Assembly: GCA_023132895.1 (NCBI GenBank)
Contig: JAGLXL010000003.1
Location: 124,001-188,000, forward strand
DNA from: Nanobdellota archaeon
Lineage (GTDB): Archaea; Nanobdellota; Nanobdellia; Woesearchaeales; JAGLXL01
Length of the DNA stretch: 64,000 bases
Reading direction: 5' to 3'
The translations under genes were made by a program, and so were the position numbers. Below are positions 34,021 to 43,313 of this stretch, one piece after another; within the stretch, counting starts at the first letter, position 1, and each line of letters begins with the position of its first letter. The notes below the pieces were generated by a model. The model was given only the letters and a program-made list of their open reading frames with translations. It ran no database searches and was not told the origin of the DNA.

Positions 34021-37000
34021 GTGTTATCGATTGTAGCGAAGCAGAAAAGAAGTAGACACAAACCGAAAAAAAAACCTAAAAAACCTAGATCTAATCCGGG
34101 TTTTCATTTTGCTCTTCCTAAGTCAGTTAAAGGTAAAGCTTTCTCTGTAGTAGAAGTCGGACCTTATCATGAAAGAAATTTAGCCAAGGAATTAAACAGT
34201 TTTTTTGGCACTCAAATTGAAGAAGTAACCAAGGTCAACTCTTATGTTTTAGTTCACCCTAAAAATTTGAAAGGTATTGAGGGTTTACTTGAAGGCAAGC
34301 CTTTTGTTGACCCAATTGTTCACAGAGCTTCTTTGAACAGTCCTTTGGCTTTAGATTTAAGGCTGGATTTTGACTATGTTTTTCAAAGCATGCTGAGGCC
34401 TGGAACCAGTGATGATTGGGGTAATGAAGCTTTGACCCAGACTTTATTGGCGCTGGGCAAAAAACCAGTTAAAGGAGATATTGGTTTTCTGGCAGAACAA
34501 TATTTTGTTAAAGGAAATTTAACTTCTGAACAAAGAAAAGATATTTCTGATTTTTTGGCTAATCCAGAATTGAATGATGGAATAATACTTGATAAAAAAG
34601 GATTCTGGTCAGGGCATCAGGTAACAATTCCAGTTGTTAATTTAAAACCCAAGAAACTCTATGAATCTTTCAATATTTTGGACATGTCTACTGAAGAGTT
34701 GATGGAGTTGAATAGCAAAAGGAGATTAGCAGCTACTTTAGAGGAAATGATTCAGTTTAGAGACATGTATGCTGATAAAGATTTCCAGAAAAAAAGGAAA
34801 AAAGTGGGTTTGCCAGAAAAAGCTGCTACAGATGTTGAACTTGAGACATGGTTTGGTCTGCGTTCAGAACATTGTTTTCATAAAGAGTTTAATGCCAGAA
34901 TTACTTTAGATGATAGAGTAAATGACCCATTATTTGAAAGAGCTTATATCAAAGGTTGGTTGGATAAAAATGACAAAGGAGATTATGTTTTAGAAAGAGG
35001 AATTTTCAATACTTTTGTCAAAGAGCCTGCTGAGAAAATATTCAGAAAGTTGGAAGTTAGAGGCAAGAACTGGATTCACAGTATGTTTGAAGATAATTCC
35101 GGAGTTGTTTTGTATGACCAGGATGGTTCTTTTTGTATTAAAATTGAAACACATAATTCTCCATCTGCCAAGGAAGCAGTGGAAGGGGCAAAAACAGGGA
35201 TTGACGGTGTCAACAGAGATATTTTTGGTACTCGGCGAGGTACTTTTGCTGCGATTGCCAATTTTTTTAATTATTTAACAGGATTTCCTGATTATGTTGG
35301 CTGGCTGCCTAAAGGAGTTAAACATCCTTATGTCACATTAAAGGGAATTGCTAAAGGAGTTAGTCAAGGAGGCAATGAATCCCAGATTGGAACTGAGAAT
35401 GGAGGAGTAAGTACTGATCCAAGGTTTATTGCCAAACCTCTTGTTTACTGCGGAACAGTTGGCTGGTCTCCTACTAGAGATGCGGAGGGAAATTTCCTTT
35501 TAGGAAAAGATCCGCAGCCAGGAGATTTAGTATTCATAGCTGGACAGCCGGTTGGTGCTGACGCAATCCATGGAGCAACTGAAAGTTCTTTGATTGCAGA
35601 CAAGAATATCAGTTTAGGACATGTTCAAAAAGATTTTTCATTTATCCAGGCAAAAATGAAAGGGTATATTTTAGAGGCAGCACGCGCTCAATTGTTTAGC
35701 AGCATTACAGACTGCGGTGCAGTGGGTTTAGGTTCTGCAGCCCTTGAACAAGGCGGGGAAGTAGGAGGGATTTGGCTGGATTTAAAACAACATCCAATAA
35801 AATATTCCGGTATTTTGCCTTGGCAAGTAATTGTTTCAGAAACACAGGACAGAATGGTGCCAATTGCACGGCCTGAAAATGAAGCTGAAGTGCTAAAGAG
35901 AGCAAAACTGCATGATGTTGAAGTGACTAAAATTGGAGAATTAAATGACAGTGGTTATGCTCATATGGTTTGGGGAGACAAGTCAGTCGGTTTAATTGAT
36001 ATTGAAAAATTGTTTGACAAAGAGCCAAGAAAAGAAATGCACGCAACCTGGTTTGGCAAACCAAGTGAAGAACCGTTTAAAATTAAGGGAGATTATTCTT
36101 TGGAAGAGGTTCTTTGCAAGGTTATGGAACAGCCTGATGTGGCTTCAAGGGAATGGTTCTTCAGACAAAAGGATTCTTCTGTCGGAGGAATGACTATCCA
36201 GGGTCCGTTGATTGGATTGAAACAAGAAATTGAAGCAGATGCAACTATGCAAAAACCCCTGGACACAGAAGGCAAGGATTTTGGAGCAATTGCTTATGCT
36301 ATGGGTATTAAACCAAAACAATCTGATATTGATGGTTATCATTCTGCTCAGAATGCAATTCTTGAGATGATTGGCAAGATTGTTGCTATTGGTGGAGCTT
36401 TGCCAGATATGAAAAATCCAAAATGGGATGCCTGGGCTGTCTGCGGAAATTACTGCCAGCCAAATTCAGATTCAGATTCAACTTTAGTGCATGAAAGCGG
36501 TGAAAGAAATTTAGCTGCTTTGGTGAGGGAAGGTATGGGTGTGCGTGATGTAGAAGATAAAACAAATATTCCTGTTATTTCAGGCAAGGACAGCATGAAG
36601 TGTTCCTGTGTCTATGAAGTCGATGATTCATTTAAGCTAGAAGATGTTCCTGCTGATTTGAGAAGACATGTTACTTTGGTTAATTCACCAAAAGGAAGAT
36701 TTATTGAAATCCATGACCCGCCAACTTATTTGACTACAGGAGCTGTTAAGATTGAGGACTACAGAAAATGTGTCAGTTCTGATTTCAAGCAAGCAGGAGA
36801 TTTAATTTATGTAGTAGGGACAACGAGAAATCATTTAGGGGCCAGCCAGCTCGCCAATGCTATGGGTTATGCTGAACAAGGAGCACCTTTGGAAAGCGGA
36901 GAAGTTCCTAAGGCTGACTTGGATGAATTTGTTGAAGTGGTTGGAGCTATCCATAAAGTAATTGACGAACAATTAGTAGCTTCCTGTAAGTATATCCATG

Positions 37001-37347
37001 ACGGTGGTTTATTAGTTTCTGTTGCTAAATCCGCAATGGCTGGAGAATTAAGTTTTGATCTTGAGGCTGATAATGTTTATAGAAAAGGCAATTTTAGTTC
37101 TACAAGGGATATCTTATTTTCAGAAACACCAGGTAGATATATGGTAACTATTGCTCCTGAAGACCGGGATGCATTTGAAACGGCTTTAGGTAATAGTGTG
37201 GTTCATGCTATGGTTGGTTATGTTACAGATGTTAAAACAGTTGTGACTGGACAGGGTGGTTCAACAGATTTTATTGGCCTGGACAAAGTTAAGAAGAGTT
37301 TTCAAAAACCATTGAGATTTGGACTGGAGTTTGGAGATAAAAAATGA
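34021..37347 (+). CDS. purL: Phosphoribosylformylglycinamidine synthase, synthetase subunit (PurSL type)
   Basis: 1108 residues from GTG 34021 with GGGGG just upstream. The basic start (KQKRSRHKPKKKPKKPR) precedes a PurS-like domain (about 45-105), the linker, then the synthetase: 'LRSEHCFHKEFNARI', 'IKIETHNSPSAKEAVEGAKTGIDG' ATP/metal site, 'GVSQGGNESQIGTENGGVSTD' and the second half 'ISGKDSMKCS', 'HDGGLLVSVAKSAMAGE'. It makes FGAM from FGAR, ATP and ammonia. The glutaminase is the separate next gene (4-nt overlap), so this is a large PurL lacking the C-terminal amidotransferase. A leaderless ATG at 34008 is in another frame and stops after 15 codons. Confidence 0.93.
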   Translation: MLSIVAKQKRSRHKPKKKPKKPRSNPGFHFALPKSVKGKAFSVVEVGPYHERNLAKELNSFFGTQIEEVTKVNSYVLVHPKNLKGIEGLLEGKPFVDPIVHRASLNSPLALDLRLDFDYVFQSMLRPGTSDDWGNEALTQTLLALGKKPVKGDIGFLAEQYFVKGNLTSEQRKDISDFLANPELNDGIILDKKGFWSGHQVTIPVVNLKPKKLYESFNILDMSTEELMELNSKRRLAATLEEMIQFRDMYADKDFQKKRKKVGLPEKAATDVELETWFGLRSEHCFHKEFNARITLDDRVNDPLFERAYIKGWLDKNDKGDYVLERGIFNTFVKEPAEKIFRKLEVRGKNWIHSMFEDNSGVVLYDQDGSFCIKIETHNSPSAKEAVEGAKTGIDGVNRDIFGTRRGTFAAIANFFNYLTGFPDYVGWLPKGVKHPYVTLKGIAKGVSQGGNESQIGTENGGVSTDPRFIAKPLVYCGTVGWSPTRDAEGNFLLGKDPQPGDLVFIAGQPVGADAIHGATESSLIADKNISLGHVQKDFSFIQAKMKGYILEAARAQLFSSITDCGAVGLGSAALEQGGEVGGIWLDLKQHPIKYSGILPWQVIVSETQDRMVPIARPENEAEVLKRAKLHDVEVTKIGELNDSGYAHMVWGDKSVGLIDIEKLFDKEPRKEMHATWFGKPSEEPFKIKGDYSLEEVLCKVMEQPDVASREWFFRQKDSSVGGMTIQGPLIGLKQEIEADATMQKPLDTEGKDFGAIAYAMGIKPKQSDIDGYHSAQNAILEMIGKIVAIGGALPDMKNPKWDAWAVCGNYCQPNSDSDSTLVHESGERNLAALVREGMGVRDVEDKTNIPVISGKDSMKCSCVYEVDDSFKLEDVPADLRRHVTLVNSPKGRFIEIHDPPTYLTTGAVKIEDYRKCVSSDFKQAGDLIYVVGTTRNHLGASQLANAMGYAEQGAPLESGEVPKADLDEFVEVVGAIHKVIDEQLVASCKYIHDGGLLVSVAKSAMAGELSFDLEADNVYRKGNFSSTRDILFSETPGRYMVTIAPEDRDAFETALGNSVVHAMVGYVTDVKTVVTGQGGSTDFIGLDKVKKSFQKPLRFGLEFGDKK

Positions 37348-38231
37348 TTAAACCGACTGCATATGTTGTAAGCGGACTGGGAATCGGTTGTCATGAAGAG
37401 GCAGCTCATGCTTATAGGTTGGGAGGTGCTCAGGCAGAGATAGTTCATATCAGGCAGTTACTGTCCGGCGATAAAAAACTATTTGACTCTCAGATTCTTA
37501 ATCTTTCTGGCGGGTTTTGGCATGGAGATATGATGGGGGCAGGCATGTGTGCGGCCAATGAAATAGACCACGCTGCTATTGGTTCTGAAAAATTTAAAGA
37601 TATGCTATTGGGGTTTGTTGAAAAAGGTCGTATTGTGTACGGACAATGCAATGGTTATCAGACCCTGGTTAAACTTGGATTGCTGCCAGGCATGAATGGT
37701 GACTATTCAAAACAAACTGTGACTTTGACGCATAATGAATGCGGTGAATATAGGGTGGCGCCTGTTTTGCATAAAGTTGTGGAGCATCAAGGGCAAAAAC
37801 ATTTTGCGTTTGAAGGTTTAAATGATTTTTATATCTGGTGCCGTCATGGTGAAGGTAAATTACAGTTTCATTCTGAGGACGGTTTAATTTCAAAAGCAAA
37901 AGGAGAAAAGAATAGAAAAATAGTCAATGTTAGACATGTCTTATTGAGTTATGCAGATCCAACTCGTCTTTTTAATCCGGCAACAGAAGAATTTCCTCAT
38001 AATCCCAATGGTTCGGTTGACGGAATTGCCGGTTTATTTGCTGAAGATGAAAATGTCTTTGGCCATATGGGCCATACTGAAGTCGGTGTTTATATTTCAA
38101 GAGATCCGAGATTCTTTAAGTGGAAAGATGAATGGAGAAGAAAAGGTATTGATATGGAAGACCTTTCTCCTGAGAAGCTTGAAGGTAAATGTTTGAAAGT
38201 GTTTAAGAATATTGTTGCAAGAATGGAATAA
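37344..38231 (+). CDS. purQ: FGAM synthase glutaminase subunit PurQ
   Basis: 295 residues. Class I amidotransferase with nucleophile C102 in 'YGQCNGYQTL', oxyanion region 'NLSGGFWHGDMMGAG' and a C-terminal His in 'GHMGHTEVGVYISRDP'. It supplies ammonia to PurL. It is longer than bacterial PurQ (about 230) and resembles the glutaminase domain of large PurL, as if split from it. ATGA overlap with purL. Confidence 0.93.
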   Translation: MIKPTAYVVSGLGIGCHEEAAHAYRLGGAQAEIVHIRQLLSGDKKLFDSQILNLSGGFWHGDMMGAGMCAANEIDHAAIGSEKFKDMLLGFVEKGRIVYGQCNGYQTLVKLGLLPGMNGDYSKQTVTLTHNECGEYRVAPVLHKVVEHQGQKHFAFEGLNDFYIWCRHGEGKLQFHSEDGLISKAKGEKNRKIVNVRHVLLSYADPTRLFNPATEEFPHNPNGSVDGIAGLFAEDENVFGHMGHTEVGVYISRDPRFFKWKDEWRRKGIDMEDLSPEKLEGKCLKVFKNIVARME

Positions 38232-38249
38232 ATGTGGGGTGGGTTTAAA

Positions 38250-38414
38250 ATGGAAGATTTAACTGTAATGGTTGTGGATGGAGGTGAGAATATCTTAGTA
38301 GCCAAACGATTAGCTTATGCAGCCATGGGGCATGTCTTTATTGACGGAAATAATCTGCGTTATCGAACAGATATTGGCTCAAGAGATGTTGGCAGGGCTT
38401 TAAGAGGGAAATAA
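38250..38414 (+). CDS. Small hypothetical protein in the purine operon
   Basis: 54 residues from ATG 38250. GGGGTGGG about 8-12 nt upstream could serve as its ribosome-binding site. An alternative ATG at 38232 touches the purQ stop (TAAATG). The sequence 'MEDLTVMVVDGGENILVAKRLAYAAMGHVFIDGNNLRYRTDIGSRDVGRALRGK' in pieces looks like a compact alpha/beta unit. Tight spacing between purQ and the PurN-like gene suggests a role in the pathway, but none is known to me. Confidence 0.5.
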   Translation: MEDLTVMVVDGGENILVAKRLAYAAMGHVFIDGNNLRYRTDIGSRDVGRALRGK

Positions 38415-38416
38415 AA

Positions 38417-39235
38417 ATGTCTAAAAGATGGTTAATGCCTTCTGAAGATCGTGAAAAAGTCAGGCCTTTTTTTAATGAAGACAGAGTTATGCGTGTGGCA
38501 GTTCTACTTTCTACTAATGGTTCAACTGCTGATTCCTTAGGTGCTTATGTTCAGGAACAAACACCTGAGAAATGTGGTTCTGAAGTAGTTTTATATTTTG
38601 CCAATAAGAAAAAGGATTGCGGGGTTTTTAGAATTGGTGAAAAATATAAAACACCAGCTATAGCCATATCTACAAGTTTTTTAGGAGTTAAAGAACCTGA
38701 GAGAGAACTTAACAGCATCTTAGCAGACAGATTAACAGCCTATAATGTTGATGTTGTGGCCATGATGGGTGCTGGTTGGATTGTTGATGAACAGATTTAT
38801 GATAGTTGGTTAACTATCAATAATCATCCTGCTGATTTAAGAGTTAAGGGCCCTGATGGAAAAAAAGCCTACAAGGGCTGGCAGGAAGAACCAATTACAA
38901 AAGCCTTATTGGCTGGTGAGAGATACCTTCATGTGACTGTCAATGAAGCTGATGAAGAAGCAGACGAAGGTTTGCCGTGGATGATTTCTGATGGTGTAAA
39001 GGTAACTGAATCTCCTGAAGAAGTTCAGGAATTAGCCAAAGACGAAAAAAAACTCATAGCCAGAGCAGGTGAATACCAAGACATGCTCAAAGAAGTCGGC
39101 GACAAAAAAATCATGGCCAGGACTTTGGAATTAATTGCCAAAAAAAGATTTGGTTTTGATGCTCATGGCGGGCTATGTTTTGATTGTCATGGACCACTTA
39201 CTAAAGGAGTTGAATATAAAAATACTTTTAGATAA
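38417..39235 (+). CDS. Divergent formyltransferase (PurN-like)
   Basis: 272 residues. The N-terminal Rossmann part 'VAVLLSTNGSTADSL' corresponds to PurN 'VLISGNGSNLQ'. The catalytic region 'DVVAMMGAGWIVDEQIYDSWLTINNHPADL' has the Asn and His of the Asn-His-Asp triad, and 'HVTVNEADEEADEGLPWMIS' has the late Asp loop. This would formylate GAR using 10-formyl-THF. It is longer than PurN (about 210), with a C-terminal extension holding CFDCHG. Its place between PurQ and GuaB supports the purine role. Confidence 0.75.
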   Translation: MSKRWLMPSEDREKVRPFFNEDRVMRVAVLLSTNGSTADSLGAYVQEQTPEKCGSEVVLYFANKKKDCGVFRIGEKYKTPAIAISTSFLGVKEPERELNSILADRLTAYNVDVVAMMGAGWIVDEQIYDSWLTINNHPADLRVKGPDGKKAYKGWQEEPITKALLAGERYLHVTVNEADEEADEGLPWMISDGVKVTESPEEVQELAKDEKKLIARAGEYQDMLKEVGDKKIMARTLELIAKKRFGFDAHGGLCFDCHGPLTKGVEYKNTFR

Positions 39236-39237
39236 AA

Positions 39238-40779
39238 ATGTCTGAACAAAAAGAAATTATTGAAGGGCTTTCAGCTAAGGAACTCTTCCTGCCAGGCAAG
39301 GGTGTAACTTATGATGGTTTTATCATTAACCCGGGCATTGCTGATTTTGCTTTTTCTAAAATAAATCTAAAAACCCAACTCACTAGAAATATTGCCATCC
39401 AACATGGCTTGGTTGGCGCACCCATGGACACTGTTGCTGAGGACAGGGCAGCTATTGCTTTTGATTTGGAAGGCTGTTTTGCTATTAAACATTATAATAA
39501 CACTATTGATGAACAAGCAAGAATGGTTGGTAATGTCAAGGCTGCTAATCCAGATTTTATCAATGAGCCCAAAGTTCTTCCCCAAAACGCCACTGTTGCT
39601 GATTTAAAACAAATCAAAAAAGATTATGGTTTCTCAAGTGTTCCTGTTACTGTTGATGGAACTTTGGATTCAAAAGTGATTGGTTTGCTGACTAGCCGCC
39701 ATGCCAGAAACAATGATGATGTTCCTGTTGAAGCAGTTATGCACCCGGCCGGCGACAGGTTGGAAAACCTTACCACTGCTCCTGAAGGTACAGATTCAGA
39801 CCGAGCACAAGAACTTATGATTCAAAAAAACAGGAAGAGATTGCTTATTGTTGATGATTTAGGCCGCCTTAAGGGCTTGGTTACTGCTAAAGACCTTGAC
39901 AGAAGAAAAAGCCATCCCCACGCCACTGTCGATAGCAATGGCAGATTGCTGGCAGGCGCTGCTGTTTCCAGTTATAAAGAAGACAAGGACAGGATTGACG
40001 CTCTTGTTGATGCTGGTGTTGATGTTCTCTGTCTTGATACTGCCCAGGCAGCCAAAAAAAGGATTGTTAATCAAGCTAAATACATTAAAGACAAATATTC
40101 TCATATCGAATTGATTGTCGGCAACATTGCTACTATTAGGCAAGCCAAATGGCTTTATAATCAATTAGGAAATAGAATTGATGCCTGGAAAGTTGGCATG
40201 GGTGTGGGTTCAATCTGCACCACCCCAGATGTTGCTGGTGCTGGTGCTGCTCAGGCTGCTGCTGTCTATCGTGTTTCCCTCTGGAATTATTTGAACAGTC
40301 TGGATATCCCTGTTATGGCTGACGGTGGTATTCGCGGTTCTGGTGATGTTGTCAAGGCCCTTGCTTGTGGAGCTAAAACCATTGTAGCCGGTTCCTTGTT
40401 TGCCGGCACAGCAGAAGCTCCTGGTGAATATGTTTATGAAGAGGGTGTTCGACTCAAAAAATACCGCGGTATGGGTTCTATTGAAGCCCAAAGAGAAGGC
40501 GGAGAAAAAAGATACCGGGATGCTAAAGAACAGATTTTGGTTAGCCAAGGTGTACCTGGTTTTGTTCAGGATAAAGGTAGTTTGCATCACTTTTTGCCCC
40601 ATATCATCAAAGCCATCAAACTTGGTTTTGAAGATATTGGATATAAAAACATCAATGATTTGCGTCAAGCTGTTTATAATGGAGCAAGAATTTTTGAAGA
40701 AAGGACTGCTGCCAGTCTCGCAGAAAGCAAACCCCACAATTTAGTCAAATACAGGGAAGAACCTATCGGTGGAAAATGA
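39238..40779 (+). CDS. guaB: IMP dehydrogenase
   Basis: 513 residues. Catalytic barrel with C327 in '[17 protein letters not shown]', a CBS pair inserted at about residues 115-225 ('[21 protein letters not shown]', '[23 protein letters not shown]'), '[20 protein letters not shown]' and the flap '[10 protein letters not shown]'. It oxidises IMP to XMP with NAD+, feeding GuaA at 21293. Its 3' end overlaps purA by 4 nt. The DNA here has visibly more C-ending codons than neighbouring genes. Confidence 0.96.
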   Translation: MSEQKEIIEGLSAKELFLPGKGVTYDGFIINPGIADFAFSKINLKTQLTRNIAIQHGLVGAPMDTVAEDRAAIAFDLEGCFAIKHYNNTIDEQARMVGNVKAANPDFINEPKVLPQNATVADLKQIKKDYGFSSVPVTVDGTLDSKVIGLLTSRHARNNDDVPVEAVMHPAGDRLENLTTAPEGTDSDRAQELMIQKNRKRLLIVDDLGRLKGLVTAKDLDRRKSHPHATVDSNGRLLAGAAVSSYKEDKDRIDALVDAGVDVLCLDTAQAAKKRIVNQAKYIKDKYSHIELIVGNIATIRQAKWLYNQLGNRIDAWKVGMGVGSICTTPDVAGAGAAQAAAVYRVSLWNYLNSLDIPVMADGGIRGSGDVVKALACGAKTIVAGSLFAGTAEAPGEYVYEEGVRLKKYRGMGSIEAQREGGEKRYRDAKEQILVSQGVPGFVQDKGSLHHFLPHIIKAIKLGFEDIGYKNINDLRQAVYNGARIFEERTAASLAESKPHNLVKYREEPIGGK

Positions 40780-42533
40780 TCAGTCAACTAGAAACAAAAA
40801 TATTTGAAGGTTTGAAGAATCTTCCTAGAATTCCTGAACTAGATTTTGAACCAACTGTAAGGTTTATTGTTGGTACTGAAAAAGAAATTCTTTATCCTCT
40901 GATCGAAGAAAACGATGCTATTGGTGTTGGTGGTGCTGTTTTTGGTGATGAAGGCAAGGGCAAGACAGTTGATGCTATTGCCTATCATCCAAAAATTAAG
41001 GCAGTCATGAGAGATAATTCAGGTGAAAATGCCGGCCATACTGTTTTTAAGATTGAAAAATATATTTTCCATTTAATGCCTTCTGGAATTTTAATTCCTG
41101 GTAAAGTTAATCTTATTGGACCTGAATGTGTGATGGACCCAGTCAGTTTTATGGAAAAAGAAGTTGGGCAGTTAGTTAAGAATGGGATTTCTTATGATAA
41201 TCTTTATGTTGGCAATGTCCATATTGTTACACCTTACCACAAACTAATGGATTTATTGGGCAAGCCGCCTAACAGTTCTACATTAAAAGGCATGTCTGAT
41301 GTGCATGCCTCTAAAGTTATGAAACGAGGTTTAAGATTAGATGATTTGTTTGGCTCTATGGATAGGCAAGTTAAATTGATTAGAAAGGATATGGAAACTT
41401 ATTTGGCTTTTTTGAAATTTCAATATTTTCGTACTAGTGATGTTATGGAAAGATGTGAAAAAGAGAATGAAGACGGCAATAAAAGAATTCCTGACCACGT
41501 GATTGAATTTGTTGAGGCTGATGATAAAGTGGAATATTTGCTTGATTTGTATGAGCGTTATGTTTCTAAAAATGAAAATTTTCCTAAACGAGCTGATACC
41601 CGGCGAATGTTAAGAGAAGTATTGAAGTCAGGGGGCAAAGTTCTGCTTGAAGGTTCGCAATCAAATCCTTTGTCAAATGCTTCTGAAATACATTTTCGTT
41701 CATCAACTTCTGCTGATACCAGTGCTGACGGTGTGATTGCTTCTGCCCGGTATAATCCCAGGAAATATAATACAGTAGTCATTAATATTCATAAGCTGCC
41801 GCCTTCCCGGGTTGGCCGCGGAGCCAATCCTATGGGTTTTGTTAGTCAAACTTATTTTTCAGACCAAGGAATTGATTCTCTTGAAAAACTGGCTGGAAGA
41901 TGCGAAGATGTTGTTGATATTGAAAAATTATATTTTAATTCAGTTAAGGAAAACGGTGTTTTAGAACCAAGAGTTTATCACGATTTTGGTGGTAAACAAT
42001 ACTTGGTTGGCCAGGCCTTGGCCATTGCCTGGTCTAAGAAATTTAAGGAATGCGGTGCGACAACTAAAAAACCAAGAGTTTTAGGTCTTTTTGATTGTGT
42101 TTTGCAAAATCTTGTTAATGAAGAGCAGGGACCTTATCTTTCTATCTCGGCTGTTGATCGCTTTGATGAATGTAAGAAAGTTGGAGTGGTTATAGCTTAT
42201 GTTTATCATCATCCTGAAGGGGAGGAAATAGATTCTAAGGGAACTGTGTATAAAAATGGTGATATTATCAAACCAGGCAGCGAAATACCTAATGAAGATG
42301 TTTTGTATCATTGCCATCCTATTGTCAAGGTCATGGACGGCTGGAAGGGTTCGCCTATTGCCGCAGATAAAAGAAAAGCTGATGACCCCTTGCCAGAGAA
42401 TTTACAGAAAATGCTTGGTGTGATTGAACATTTCACTGAAAGTGAAATAATTTCAATTGGCAATGGTGAAAAAGGTAAAGATTTAATCTATCTCAAAAGA
42501 GATTTAGATGGAGGGAATAAAAAATGTCAATAA
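40776..42533 (+). CDS. purA: Adenylosuccinate synthetase, long form
   Basis: 585 residues, against about 340-430 for usual PurA. GTP-binding motif 'GDEGKGKTVDAIA' begins at residue 57. Also present are 'RDNSGENAGHTVF', 'HLMPSGILIPGKVNLIGPECVMDP', 'LEGSQSNPLSNASEIHFRSSTSADTSADG' and 'LPPSRVGRGANP'. It joins IMP and Asp to make adenylosuccinate. Extra length lies in an N-terminal extension and in inserts around 190-270 and the C-terminus (HCHPIVKVMDGWKGSP). It overlaps guaB by 4 nt and the next gene by 10 nt. Confidence 0.9.
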   Translation: MISQLETKIFEGLKNLPRIPELDFEPTVRFIVGTEKEILYPLIEENDAIGVGGAVFGDEGKGKTVDAIAYHPKIKAVMRDNSGENAGHTVFKIEKYIFHLMPSGILIPGKVNLIGPECVMDPVSFMEKEVGQLVKNGISYDNLYVGNVHIVTPYHKLMDLLGKPPNSSTLKGMSDVHASKVMKRGLRLDDLFGSMDRQVKLIRKDMETYLAFLKFQYFRTSDVMERCEKENEDGNKRIPDHVIEFVEADDKVEYLLDLYERYVSKNENFPKRADTRRMLREVLKSGGKVLLEGSQSNPLSNASEIHFRSSTSADTSADGVIASARYNPRKYNTVVINIHKLPPSRVGRGANPMGFVSQTYFSDQGIDSLEKLAGRCEDVVDIEKLYFNSVKENGVLEPRVYHDFGGKQYLVGQALAIAWSKKFKECGATTKKPRVLGLFDCVLQNLVNEEQGPYLSISAVDRFDECKKVGVVIAYVYHHPEGEEIDSKGTVYKNGDIIKPGSEIPNEDVLYHCHPIVKVMDGWKGSPIAADKRKADDPLPENLQKMLGVIEHFTESEIISIGNGEKGKDLIYLKRDLDGGNKKCQ

Positions 42534-43312
42534 GAGATGCAACTGTGGAAATGCCGGATATATTGCCGGTTCGTAATGTTTTGGTGAGTGTTTATGAAAA
42601 AGAAGGATTAGGAGATTTAGTTCCTGGGCTATTAGATGCTAATCCAAAAGTTATGTTTTATTCAACTGGTGGAACATACAGAATAATTAGTGGAATATTA
42701 GATGATAAAGCTAGTGACCATCTATTAACTGTTGAAGATTACACTGGTGTGCCTGAGATGGAAGGCGGCTTGGTCAAGACTTTAGTCCCTCACGTCCATG
42801 CTGGTTTATTGGGAGAAAACAACAATCCAAAACATCAGGATTATATGAAAACTTTATCATTAAGATTTGTTCATGCTGAAACAGGCGAGCCGATTGATAT
42901 TTCTAAGGTAGGAGAAGGAGATTACATACCAGTCAAAGCTGTCATGGCAAAACATCCTGTTGTATCAATGGATTTGGTAGTTGTCAATCTTTATGACTTT
43001 GAGACAGCTATTTCTAAACCCGATACAACTCCTGAAAAAGCACGAGGACATATTGACATTGGCGGTCCGACTATGGTCAGAGCTGCTGCCAAGAATTTTA
43101 TGAATACAACAGTTGTTATTGATCCTAATGATTATGAGAGACTCCTGGATGAAATCAAGGAAGTGGGAGGAATTACTTTTGAAACACGGTTTGATCTGGC
43201 AAAAAAAGTGTTTGCGACAACTGCTGGCTATGATGCAGCAATTTCTAAGCATTTGGAAACATTAACTGCAGGTGACTTTAGGAAAATGTATAAATTTGAG
43301 GGAGGGAGATAA
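42524..43312 (+). CDS. IMP cyclohydrolase (PurH N-terminal, MGS-like domain) as a separate protein
   Basis: 262 residues equal to the N-terminal half of bifunctional PurH: 'VLVSVYEKEGLGDLV', 'FYSTGGTYRII', 'VPEMEGGLVKTLVPHVHAGLL', 'VVVNLYDFE', 'HIDIGGPTMVRAAAKN'. It closes FAICAR to IMP, the last step of the pathway. An insert at about residues 100-145 is not usual. The transformylase half is the next gene, 1 nt downstream. Confidence 0.9.
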   Translation: MSIRDATVEMPDILPVRNVLVSVYEKEGLGDLVPGLLDANPKVMFYSTGGTYRIISGILDDKASDHLLTVEDYTGVPEMEGGLVKTLVPHVHAGLLGENNNPKHQDYMKTLSLRFVHAETGEPIDISKVGEGDYIPVKAVMAKHPVVSMDLVVVNLYDFETAISKPDTTPEKARGHIDIGGPTMVRAAAKNFMNTTVVIDPNDYERLLDEIKEVGGITFETRFDLAKKVFATTAGYDAAISKHLETLTAGDFRKMYKFEGGR

Positions 43313-43313
43313 A

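Noticed and set aside
34008-34055. Leaderless ATG at 34008 as start of purL
   Set aside because: It is out of frame with purL and reaches a stop after 15 codons. GTG 34021 with GGGGG before it is the in-frame choice, although a frameshift near 34050 cannot be excluded.
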